Origin: M55B111 sp964614065 | GTDB lineage: Bacteria > Bipolaricaulota > Bipolaricaulia > M55B111 | Direction of reading: 5' to 3' | DNA: 8,956 nucleotides | Assembly: GCA_964614065.1 (NCBI GenBank) | Contig: CAZTJJ010000069.1 | Span: 1-8,956, forward strand | Part shown: positions 1-5,259 of the stretch, piece by piece | Layout: every line of letters starts with the position of its first letter | Position numbering within the stretch: the stretch's first letter is position 1 | Program-made: the position numbers and the translations under genes | The notes under the pieces: generated by a model | The model's database searches: none | Told to the model about the DNA's origin: nothing | What the model saw: only the letters and a program-made list of their open reading frames with translations

Positions 1-35
1 CGCAGCATGGGAGCTACGGCTGCTGTGAAATAAAG
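1..35 (-). repeat. R hairpin repeat, copy 1 (cut by window edge)
   Basis: This is the right part of a roughly 37-bp repeat that occurs five times in the window. The core has half-stem GCCGCAGC (here lacking its first bases), loop ATGGGA and half-stem GCTACGGC, followed by an A/T-rich tail ending TAAAG. On the minus strand the stem pairs fully with one U-G wobble around loop TCCCAT. On the plus strand the same position is an A-C mismatch, so a minus-strand transcript would fold better. It differs from copy 2 at two tail positions. Function unknown. Confidence 0.85.
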
Positions 36-55
36 GATTCTATCACGTAAAATCT
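36..55 (+). repeat. Short shared motif between R copies
   Basis: The motif ATTCTATCAC followed by one variable base and TAAAA recurs at 4725-4740, again just upstream of hairpin-repeat material. It shows that the two repeat regions share more than the hairpin itself. No function is recognised. Confidence 0.5.
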
Positions 56-92
56 GCCGCAGCATGGGAGCTACGGCTGCTATAAAATAAAG
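56..92 (-). repeat. R hairpin repeat, copy 2
   Basis: This is a complete copy: half-stems 56-63 and 70-77 around the 6-nt loop at 64-69, then the A/T-rich tail to 92. It lies 57 bp after copy 1 and about 80 bp before the ffh promoter. It has the same orientation as the copies at 4796, 4859 and 5014, so the ffh-lepB operon is flanked by direct repeats. Confidence 0.85.
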
Positions 93-169
93 CTCGGCTG
101 AACGTTTGCTGCTAACACCATAACATAGAACCGATAAACCGGGCATCTAGCCCTAGCTGGACCCCACGA

Positions 170-198
170 TTGAAAAGGGTTGACCGCTTGCTTAGAAT
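170..198 (+). promoter_or_regulatory. Sigma-70-type promoter for the ffh operon
   Basis: A -35 box TTGAAA (170-175), a 17-bp spacer and a -10 box TAGAAT (193-198) give an expected transcription start near 205. The leader to the preferred ffh start at 229 would be only about 24 nt, just enough for the GAGGTG ribosome binding site at 217-222. A TTGACC at 180-185 has no correctly spaced -10 and was not chosen. Confidence 0.65.
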
Positions 199-228
199 TA
201 CTCGGTATTAACCCTCGAGGTGTTTCCT

Positions 229-1551
229 TTGTTTGATTCTCTCACAGGTAAACTCACGGACATACTGGATCAACTACAGGGGAAGGGCAAACTAAACCAG
301 GAAGACGTGGAAGAGGCTCTGAAACAGGTTAAGCTCGCCCTGTTGGAAGCCGATGTCAATTACAAAGTAGTTAAGAAGCTCACCGGTAGAATAAAGGAAA
401 AGGCAGTAGGAAAAGAGGTTATGGAAAGCCTTACTCCGGGACAGCAGGTAATAAAGATAGTCAGGGACGAGTTAGCAGAGGTCATGGGCCAGGAGCGGAG
501 CGAATTGGAACTCAACTCGGACCTGCCGGTAATAATGGTTGTCGGCCTTCAGGGGAGCGGCAAGACTACTACCTGTGGAAAGCTTGCTAGGTCTCTGGAA
601 AAGGATGGCAGATTTCCCATGCTGGTGGCTGCTGATATTTACAGACCCGCAGCGATAGACCAGTTGGAAAAGCTGGGTGACGATCTTGACCTGCCCGTTT
701 TTTCCGACAGGGACAGGAGCCCCGAGGAGATTGCTAGTCTATCCCTTAAAAACGCTGACCAATACGGCGCTGACGTCCTAATAGTTGACACCGCTGGAAG
801 ACTGCAGATTGACGAGGAAATGATGAACGAGCTTGTCAGGCTGGAAAAACGGATGAGCCCCGACGAAATTCTGTTGGTAGCAGATGCGCTTACCGGTCAG
901 GAGGCAACGTCGATTGCTCAGGAGTTTGACGAAAAACTTGGGCTTACCGGAATAGTGTTGACGAAGATGGATGGAGATGCACGTGGTGGTGCCGCTTTAT
1001 CAATGGTTGAAGTCAGTGGAAAACCCGTCAAATTTGCGGGTATGGGAGAGAAGCTGGACAAGCTGGAACCATTTTATCCCGATCGTGTGGCTGGCCGGAT
1101 ACTGGGTATGGGCGATGTACTTTCTCTGGTTGAGAAGGCCGAGCAGGAGATGGATCAGAAGAAGGCGGAAAAGCTCGAAGAGAAAATAAAAAAGCAACAA
1201 TTTACTCTACAGGACTTTCTGGAGCAGCTGGACGAAGTCAGAAACATGGGCACACTAGGGGAAATTCTGGATAAGATTCCGGGAGTAAGTAAGAAGATAG
1301 ATGACCTGGATCTTCAGGGAGATGAAATAGATAGAATTGAGGCGATCATAAATTCGATGACACCTCGGGAACGAGCTAATCCCAAAATCATAGACGGTAG
1401 CAGAAAAAGGCGGATTGCACGAGGCAGCGGTCGCGAGGTAACCGAAGTAAACGATTTGCTGGAGAGATTCAACAAGGTTAAGAAAATGATGGACAACATC
1501 GGAAGCTTACGGAAGAGATTTGGAAGTCTTCCGGGCGGACTAGGTATCTGA
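229..1551 (+). CDS. ffh: Signal recognition particle GTPase Ffh (SRP54)
   Basis: Ffh binds SRP RNA and the signal sequence of emerging inner-membrane and secreted proteins, and docks with FtsY to deliver the ribosome to the translocon. The product has the standard NG plus M layout. An N-terminal helical bundle (about 1-95) is followed by the GTPase domain, with P-loop GLQGSGKTTT (about 106-115), DTAGRL (187-192) and TKMDGDARGG (245-254). The M domain (about 325-430) carries the basic RNA-binding stretch RKRRIARGSG (about 392-401). The frame is open from a GTG at 220, but TTG at 229 is preferred: GAGGTG (217-222) sits 6 nt upstream, and the resulting N-terminus MFDSLTGKL matches the family. 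That gives 440 aa, close to the usual 440-455. First gene of the operon, 19 bp before rpsP. No ylxM partner is seen upstream. Confidence 0.97.
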   Translation: MFDSLTGKLTDILDQLQGKGKLNQEDVEEALKQVKLALLEADVNYKVVKKLTGRIKEKAVGKEVMESLTPGQQVIKIVRDELAEVMGQERSELELNSDLPVIMVVGLQGSGKTTTCGKLARSLEKDGRFPMLVAADIYRPAAIDQLEKLGDDLDLPVFSDRDRSPEEIASLSLKNADQYGADVLIVDTAGRLQIDEEMMNELVRLEKRMSPDEILLVADALTGQEATSIAQEFDEKLGLTGIVLTKMDGDARGGAALSMVEVSGKPVKFAGMGEKLDKLEPFYPDRVAGRILGMGDVLSLVEKAEQEMDQKKAEKLEEKIKKQQFTLQDFLEQLDEVRNMGTLGEILDKIPGVSKKIDDLDLQGDEIDRIEAIINSMTPRERANPKIIDGSRKRRIARGSGREVTEVNDLLERFNKVKKMMDNIGSLRKRFGSLPGGLGI

Positions 1552-1570
1552 TTTTATTGAGGAGGAAAAG

Positions 1571-1840
1571 ATGAGTGCGAGGATTCGGCTAAAAAAGACA
1601 GGTAAAAAAGGTCAACCCTATTATCGCATAGTGGTTTTAGATCGTTCCCGGTCCCGGGATACGGAGGTTTTGGACGATATAGGATTTTACAATCCGAGAC
1701 CCACCCCCAGGGATATTAGACTGGAGACGGATAAGGCTTACGAATGGTTGAAGAAGGGCGCAGAACCTTCAAAGACCATTCGCGATATCTTCTCTAAGGA
1801 AGGGTTGATGGAGAAACTGCACGAAGAAAAGTACGGCTAG
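1571..1840 (+). CDS. rpsP: 30S ribosomal protein bS16
   Basis: bS16 is a small-subunit protein needed for 30S assembly. The 89-aa product has the family's N-terminal signature: basic start ARIRLKKTGKKGQPYYRIVV (residues 3-22), then a DRSRSRD segment and IGFYNPRP. A length of 80-90 aa is normal. The start ATG has a strong Shine-Dalgarno GAGGAGG about 6 nt upstream. It sits between ffh and khpA, the usual place in the ffh-rpsP-khpA-rimM-trmD-rplS order. The next gene begins 4 nt after its stop, so translational coupling is likely. Confidence 0.97.
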   Translation: MSARIRLKKTGKKGQPYYRIVVLDRSRSRDTEVLDDIGFYNPRPTPRDIRLETDKAYEWLKKGAEPSKTIRDIFSKEGLMEKLHEEKYG

Positions 1841-1844
1841 CACA

Positions 1845-2078
1845 ATGTTGCTCGATCTTCTCTACCACCTGATCGAGCCGCTTCTTGACCATCCAGAAAA
1901 ACTTGAGATCAATCACCTGGACACGAAAGATGTCGATATTTTTCTAATATCAGCCTCCGAAAGTGACCGTGGTTACCTCTTGGGGCGGGATGGTAGAACG
2001 GCGGATTCGCTGAGACATTTGGTTCAGAGGGCTGGCGATCTAACCGATCGGGAAGTTGTTATCGACATTTTGGACTGA
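1845..2078 (+). CDS. khpA: KH-domain RNA-binding protein KhpA
   Basis: This small single-KH RNA-binding protein (77 aa, the family's usual size; formerly YlqC) acts with KhpB/Jag in some Gram-positive bacteria in RNA binding and cell-envelope control. The sequence shows a leading amphipathic helix, an acidic middle, and the KH GXXG loop as GRDG at residues 47-50, followed by the usual helix (RTADSLRHLV). There is no clear Shine-Dalgarno site. The ATG lies 4 nt after the rpsP stop, so it is probably translated by coupling. Position between rpsP and trmD supports the call. Its partner khpB is not in the window. Confidence 0.88.
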   Translation: MLLDLLYHLIEPLLDHPEKLEINHLDTKDVDIFLISASESDRGYLLGRDGRTADSLRHLVQRAGDLTDREVVIDILD

Positions 2079-2083
2079 CTATC

Positions 2084-2764
2084 ATGATCTTTGACCTACT
2101 TACGATATTCCCCGAGATGGTTCAGGGATTTTTGGATCAGGGTGTCGTTGCTCAGGCACGCAAGAAAGGGAAAATAAAGATAGGGATCTGGAATCTTAGG
2201 GATTTCGCTCGTGGACCCCACAAGAACGTGGACGATCGTCCTTACGGTGGTGGGCCCGGAATGGTCATGAAGCCTGAACCATTCTACCGAGGAGTCAGAG
2301 CAATTAAAGCAGGTCGCGGCGGTGGCAGAGTGATTCTGCTCAGTTCCAGAGGAAAGCTAATTAACCAGGACAGGTTGAAAGAGTTGGCTCTAGAGGACAA
2401 TCTGGTGTTACTTGCTGGCAGGTACGAAGGCGTGGATGAACGCGTGAATAAAATCTGTGACCATAGGCTGTCTCTTGGAAATTTCGTCCTGTCTGGAGGC
2501 GAAATACCTGCTGTGGCCATCGTGGACGGAGTTAGCCGGTTGGTGGAAGGAGTACTGGGGAACGAAGACTCTGCCATCTCCGATTCGTATTACGATGGAA
2601 ATCTGTTGGGCCCTCCGCAGTACACTCGACCCCGTGAATTCGAAGGTATGGAAGTTCCGGAAGTTTTATTAAGTGGCGATCACGGTAAGATCGCCCGGTT
2701 CAGAAAGCGGGAGGCGCTGCGCGTTACACAAAAGCTAAGACCTGACCTGCTGGAGGAGGATTAG
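2084..2764 (+). CDS. trmD: tRNA (guanine37-N1)-methyltransferase TrmD
   Basis: TrmD uses S-adenosylmethionine to make m1G37 next to the anticodon, which prevents +1 frameshifting; it works as a knotted SPOUT dimer. The 226-aa product carries the diagnostic blocks: GPHKNVDDRPYGGGPGM (44-60), AGRYEGVDER (111-120), LSGGEIPAVAIVDGVSRL (136-153) and LLGPPQYTRP (174-183). R152 and D167 have the same 15-residue spacing as the catalytic Arg and Asp of the Haemophilus enzyme (from memory). Length is at the short end of the normal 220-255. It starts 5 nt after khpA without a strong ribosome binding site. rimM, which normally lies just upstream, is absent here. Confidence 0.97.
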   Translation: MIFDLLTIFPEMVQGFLDQGVVAQARKKGKIKIGIWNLRDFARGPHKNVDDRPYGGGPGMVMKPEPFYRGVRAIKAGRGGGRVILLSSRGKLINQDRLKELALEDNLVLLAGRYEGVDERVNKICDHRLSLGNFVLSGGEIPAVAIVDGVSRLVEGVLGNEDSAISDSYYDGNLLGPPQYTRPREFEGMEVPEVLLSGDHGKIARFRKREALRVTQKLRPDLLEED

Positions 2765-2767
2765 ATA

Positions 2768-3331
2768 TTGGGGAACCTGTATATTGGCTTGTTACACTAT
2801 CCCATGCGCAACAGAAGAGGGGAGATTGTAACTACGTCCATGACCAGCATGGACGTGCACGACATCGCGCGAACGGCAAAGACATACGGAGTTTTGCAAT
2901 ACTACGTTATAACCCCATTGCAGACGCAACGAGAGATTGCCCGGCGGTTGAAGGGTTACTGGACTGAAGACGAACGAAAACGTGAGAATAGTAACAGAGG
3001 TGAAGCCTTGGAATTAGTTGCAGTTTTAGATAAACTTGATGAAGGTATTTTAGATATCGCCGATAGGGAGGGCCAGGATCCTTTGCTTGTTGGCACATCC
3101 GCTCGACAGGTAACCGACTCGGTCATAAGTTATAAGGAGGGGCGGGAAGAGATCTCTAACGGGTCCAGACCATTTTTCCTCCTGTTCGGCACAGGATGGG
3201 GTATGAGTGATGAGTTAATTGAGAAGCTCGATAAGTTGCTTCCTCCCATAGCTGGATTTGGTGAATTTAATCATCTTTCAGTCCGTGCGGCTGTAGCCAT
3301 TACTCTCGACAGATTACGTGGAAGGTATTGA
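2768..3331 (+). CDS. TrmD-linked SPOUT RNA methyltransferase (RNA_Me_trans family)
   Basis: This 187-aa protein resembles the SPOUT-fold family (Pfam RNA_Me_trans, typified by Thermotoga TM1570 as recalled) that often follows or is fused to trmD. Visible features are the N-terminal strand LYIGLLHYPM, the motif VTTSMTSMDVHDIARTAKTY (residues 21-40), and a C-terminal knot-like segment LLFGTGWGMSDELI (about 138-151) followed by GFGEFNHLSVRAA. The likely role is SAM-dependent methylation of an RNA, but the target is unknown. TTG at 2768 is chosen as start because GGAGGAGG (2752-2759) is well placed 8 nt upstream and overlaps the trmD end; the gap to trmD is 3 nt. It is a separate gene here rather than a TrmD C-terminal fusion. 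Confidence 0.85.
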   Translation: MGNLYIGLLHYPMRNRRGEIVTTSMTSMDVHDIARTAKTYGVLQYYVITPLQTQREIARRLKGYWTEDERKRENSNRGEALELVAVLDKLDEGILDIADREGQDPLLVGTSARQVTDSVISYKEGREEISNGSRPFFLLFGTGWGMSDELIEKLDKLLPPIAGFGEFNHLSVRAAVAITLDRLRGRY

Positions 3332-3462
3332 CGTGTTGGTGTGTTGCCGAACAGTTTTATTAGACGACTTAACGCTTCGAAAAACTAACGTTGCTCCGTA
3401 TTTTTGTTTAGAAGTTGATGGTTTGGGAGAAAATCGCACAATTGAAGAAGGAGTTGATTACG

Positions 3463-3783
3463 ATGGACGATTTTATGAGAGAACTTGAAAGTGAGTTTAT
3501 CAAGGACGATATGCCTGACATCCGGCCTGGAGACAAGATACGGGTTCACGAGCAGGTACAGGAAGGTTCGAAGGAACGGATTCAAGTGTTCGAAGGTGTA
3601 TTGTTGAAGCGTAGCGGAAGTGGGGCAAACGCTATGATAACGGTTAGAAAAATATCGTCTGGTATTGGTGTAGAGAAGACTCTCCCCTTGAACTCGCCAA
3701 AGATAGAGAAAGTGGAGCTGGTAAAAGAAGGAAGGGTTCGCCAGGCAAAACCGTACTATTTGAGAAGAAATAGGAGGTACTGA
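3463..3783 (+). CDS. rplS: 50S ribosomal protein bL19
   Basis: bL19 sits at the 30S-50S interface. The 106-aa product has the family core: a short acidic N-terminal helix, then DIRPGDKIRVHEQVQEG (19-35), ERIQVFEGVLLKR (38-50), a GVEKTLPLNSP turn (69-79) and the C-terminal AKPYYLRR. The frame is open further upstream to an ATG at 3415. The ATG at 3463 is preferred because AGAAGGAG (3446-3453) is 9 nt upstream and the N-terminus then matches the family. It is slightly shorter than the usual 113-118 aa because the C-terminal tail is brief. It is separated from the methyltransferase by 131 nt, the only sizeable gap in the operon, and no strong promoter was found there. Confidence 0.96.
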   Translation: MDDFMRELESEFIKDDMPDIRPGDKIRVHEQVQEGSKERIQVFEGVLLKRSGSGANAMITVRKISSGIGVEKTLPLNSPKIEKVELVKEGRVRQAKPYYLRRNRRY

Positions 3784-3797
3784 GCGAAAGCTACCGT

Positions 3798-4409
3798 ATG
3801 TCATCCAATCGGAATAGCAAGAACAATACAAAGAAGCCCTACAGCGCAAAGATATTAAATCTACTGGGGATAAAGACAAACCAAACGGTTGATTACATCC
3901 TGGAGTGGGTTGATGTACTAGCCGTTGCCGCGCTGTTGGCCTGGTTGATTATGACGTTTGTTACTGTAAGGATGAGTGTGCCCACGGGTTCGATGAAACC
4001 AACTATTGAGCCTCACGATAGTTTCTTTGTGGATAAAGTGAGCTATTATTTCCGAGAGCCAAAAATTGGCGACATCGTGGTGTTCTGGCACCACAGGGAA
4101 GACGGTACGAAGACCCGGTATGTCAAGAGGTTGATAGCCAAGGGTGGAGATACTGTGGAGATCGGGGGTGGGGATATTTACGTTAACGAGCAGGAGTTGA
4201 CTGGACCGAAATTTGATCGTTATTATTGGGCTGAAGGCGATTATGGTGTGGGGGAAATCCAGGTTCCGGAAGGTAAGTATTACCTGCTCGGTGACAACAG
4301 TTCGAACAGCTTCGATTCTCGGTTTTGGGGGTTCGCTGACTCGTCTTCTTTCATCGGCGAACCATATATCCGTGTGTGGCCCCTGTCAAGATTTGGGTTG
4401 ATCAACTGA
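3798..4409 (+). CDS. lepB: Signal peptidase I (LepB)
   Basis: This membrane serine protease removes signal peptides from exported proteins on the outer face of the cytoplasmic membrane. The 203-aa product has a polar N-terminus, one membrane segment (about 38-58), and all the type I boxes: PTGSMKPTI with catalytic Ser65, RYVKRLIAKGGD with the general base Lys110, and GDNSSNSFDSRFWG. Bacillus-type length with a single anchor. The start ATG is 14 nt after rplS and lacks a close Shine-Dalgarno; GGAGGT at the end of rplS (3773-3778) is rather far, so coupling is likely. It ends the ffh operon. It would process the exported proteins encoded at 6197 and 6997. Confidence 0.95.
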   Translation: MSSNRNSKNNTKKPYSAKILNLLGIKTNQTVDYILEWVDVLAVAALLAWLIMTFVTVRMSVPTGSMKPTIEPHDSFFVDKVSYYFREPKIGDIVVFWHHREDGTKTRYVKRLIAKGGDTVEIGGGDIYVNEQELTGPKFDRYYWAEGDYGVGEIQVPEGKYYLLGDNSSNSFDSRFWGFADSSSFIGEPYIRVWPLSRFGLIN

Positions 4410-4468
4410 CTGAAAACTATCCCTCGTCCGTTTATCACTCTAGCGTCAACCTGTCAGCTTTAAGTAGA

Positions 4469-4482
4469 GCGTGTCCCCACGC
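4469..4482 (+). repeat. Hairpin, TCCC loop
   Basis: Stem GCGTG/CACGC (5 bp) around loop TCCC. The loop and following ACGC resemble the TCCCAC-loop hairpin at 4752-4773, so this may be a shortened or decayed member of that class. Confidence 0.5.
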
Positions 4483-4528
4483 CTGTGTTCTTCATTATCA
4501 AGTCATTCTTCATCATATACCCCGATAG

Positions 4529-4548
4529 GCAGGGGTTTCCAGCCCTGC
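4529..4548 (+). repeat. Hairpin, GTTTCCAG loop
   Basis: Stem GCAGGG/CCCTGC (6 bp) around the 8-nt loop GTTTCCAG. The loop class resembles the GTTTC hairpins at 4774-4785 and 4837-4848. Confidence 0.6.
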
Positions 4549-4572
4549 TGTTGACCAAGTTTAGCTCGAGCA

Positions 4573-4594
4573 GGGAGGGTCACCGCGCCCTCCC
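4573..4594 (+). repeat. Hairpin, TCACCGCG loop, copy 1
   Basis: Perfect 7-bp stem GGGAGGG/CCCTCCC with loop TCACCGCG, followed by GCAATTT. The same loop occurs at 5102-5109 on a different stem, with paired changes on both arms. Confidence 0.75.
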
Positions 4595-4614
4595 GCAATT
4601 TCTGCGATCATTCC

Positions 4615-4636
4615 GCCCGGGCAGAGTCACCCGGGC
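4615..4636 (+). repeat. Hairpin, CAGAGTCA loop
   Basis: Perfect 7-bp stem GCCCGGG/CCCGGGC with loop CAGAGTCA, then CTACAC. Nearly identical to the hairpin at 5057-5078, with one loop base different. In both places it is followed closely by a TCACCG-loop hairpin. Confidence 0.75.
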
Positions 4637-4649
4637 TACACAATTGGTA

Positions 4650-4671
4650 GAGCGGGTCACCGTGCCCTCCC
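4650..4671 (+). repeat. Decayed TCACCGTG-loop hairpin
   Basis: Inner stem GGG/CCC with loop TCACCGTG. The outer four positions pair only twice. It looks like a mutated member of the TCACCGCG class and is followed by a T-rich stretch (ATTTTTACCCTTTT). Confidence 0.5.
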
Positions 4672-4751
4672 GATTTTTACCCTTTTGCCAACCGTCCGAT
4701 AAAACCACGGTGATTTCACCAGTAATTCTATCACATAAAAGCTTTTTTGCA

Positions 4752-4773
4752 GGGCGAGCTCCCACGCTCGCCC
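4752..4773 (+). repeat. Hairpin, TCCCAC loop
   Basis: Perfect 8-bp stem GGGCGAGC/GCTCGCCC around loop TCCCAC. The R repeats, read on the minus strand, have the closely matching loop TCCCAT on a different 8-bp stem, so they appear to belong to the same class. Confidence 0.75.
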
Positions 4774-4795
4774 GGAGGTTTCTCCCCAACAATCC

Positions 4796-4832
4796 GCCGC
4801 AGCATGGGAGCTACGGCTGCTGTAAAATAAAG
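4796..4832 (-). repeat. R hairpin repeat, copy 3
   Basis: Half-stems 4796-4803 and 4810-4817, loop 4804-4809, then the A/T-rich tail. It matches copies 4 and 5 exactly across the core and tail. Confidence 0.9.
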
Positions 4833-4858
4833 TAGCGGAGGTTTCTCCCCAACAATCC

Positions 4859-4895
4859 GCCGCAGCATGGGAGCTACGGCTGCTGTAAAATAAAG
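4859..4895 (-). repeat. R hairpin repeat, copy 4
   Basis: Identical to copy 3. It is followed by TCTATT and the left arm of a GCCCGGG hairpin (4902-4908) that is cut by the assembly gap. Confidence 0.9.
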
Positions 4896-4912
4896 TCTAT
4901 TGCCCGGGCGGA

Positions 4913-5012
4913 NNNNNNNNNNNNNNNNNNNNNNNNNNNNNNNNNNNNNNNNNNNNNNNNNNNNNNNNNNNNNNNNNNNNNNNNNNNNNNNNNNNNNNNN
5001 NNNNNNNNNNNN
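4913..5012. other. Assembly gap (100 N)
   Basis: Exactly 100 undetermined bases, the usual placeholder for a scaffold join of unknown length. The 55 bases before the gap (4858-4912) are identical to the 55 bases after it (5013-5067), so the join is in a repeat and the true distance may be zero or many repeat units. Confidence 0.97.
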
Positions 5013-5013
5013 C

Positions 5014-5050
5014 GCCGCAGCATGGGAGCTACGGCTGCTGTAAAATAAAG
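5014..5050 (-). repeat. R hairpin repeat, copy 5
   Basis: Identical to copies 3 and 4. It may be the same physical copy as copy 4 if the contigs really overlap across the gap. Confidence 0.85.
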
Positions 5051-5056
5051 TCTATT

Positions 5057-5078
5057 GCCCGGGCGGAGTCACCCGGGC
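5057..5078 (+). repeat. Hairpin, CGGAGTCA loop
   Basis: Perfect 7-bp stem GCCCGGG/CCCGGGC with loop CGGAGTCA, then CTACAC. It pairs up with the next hairpin in the same order as at 4615-4671. Confidence 0.75.
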
Positions 5079-5094
5079 TACACGAACTAAAGCA

Positions 5095-5116
5095 GGCGGG
5101 GTCACCGCGCCCCGCC
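5095..5116 (+). repeat. Hairpin, TCACCGCG loop, copy 2
   Basis: Perfect 7-bp stem GGCGGGG/CCCCGCC with the same 8-nt loop as 4573-4594. Relative to that copy, two stem positions differ and both partners have changed to keep pairing. Confidence 0.75.
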
Positions 5117-5192
5117 TCAATTTGACCGATAAACCTCTCGCTCTGACATACACACGCATCCTATGAATACGTGCATTCCCAATCATTCGCCC

Positions 5193-5216
5193 TATAATGT
5201 TAATGAACTTATTAAC
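5193..5216 (+). promoter_or_regulatory. Candidate rnhB promoter with operator-like inverted repeat
   Basis: A perfect -10 box TATAAT (5193-5198) is followed directly by GTTAAT-GAACTT-ATTAAC (5199-5216), a perfect 6-bp inverted repeat across the expected transcription start. No good -35 is seen at 16-18 bp; a partial dyad GAATACGTGCATTC (5165-5178) lies there instead. This arrangement suggests a repressor or activator site, by inference only. Confidence 0.45.
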
Positions 5217-5259
5217 GAGACTGATAACCTTTTTACCAAGAACAACTAACCTACGGTGA

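Larger units (their letters stand above)
4773..4896 (+). repeat. 63-bp tandem duplication carrying GTTT and R hairpins
   Basis: Two units of 61 identical bases (4773-4833 and 4836-4896) are repeated at a period of 63 bp. Each unit holds a small hairpin GGAG-GTTT-CTCC, a spacer CCCAACAATCC and one full R repeat with its TAAAATAAAG tail. Perfect identity indicates a recent duplication. Confidence 0.85.
4410..5259. repeat. Non-coding hairpin cluster between lepB and rnhB
   Basis: No credible gene lies in these 850 bp. The region holds at least twelve short GC-rich inverted repeats (listed separately), three R repeat copies, a 63-bp tandem unit and a 100-N gap. The hairpins fall into loop classes: TCACCGCG, C(A/G)GAGTCA, TCCCAC/T, and GTTTC-containing. 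Members of the same class have different but internally complementary stems. Open frames across it (for example 4485-4835 plus and 5052-5291 minus) are low-complexity artefacts of the repeats. The nature of the elements is unknown; REP/MITE-like mobile hairpins or transcription-end signals are the plausible options. Confidence 0.8.

Noticed and set aside
94..169. SRP RNA gene next to ffh
   Set aside because: The region is too short and lacks the conserved GGAAG/GCAGC domain IV hairpin of SRP RNA.
3385..3879. 164-aa minus-strand open frame across rplS
   Set aside because: It is antisense to rplS and the start of lepB, both strongly supported; a shadow frame.
4628..4665. tRNA-like string (CTACACAATTGGTAGAGC) in the hairpin cluster
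   Set aside because: It resembles a D-arm by chance. No acceptor stem, anticodon arm or TTC arm can be built around it, and the second composite copy does not conserve it.
4580..4792. 70-aa minus-strand open frame
   Set aside because: Entirely composed of the hairpin repeats; no start signal.
4485..4835. 116-aa plus-strand open frame in the hairpin cluster
   Set aside because: It runs straight through the palindromic repeats, has no ribosome binding site and resembles no family. The open frame follows from GC-rich repeat composition.
1..5050. CRISPR array made of the R repeats
   Set aside because: Only two or three copies per site, spacing of 57 to 63 bp with spacers that are themselves repeated, and the operon lies between. 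No cas genes are seen.
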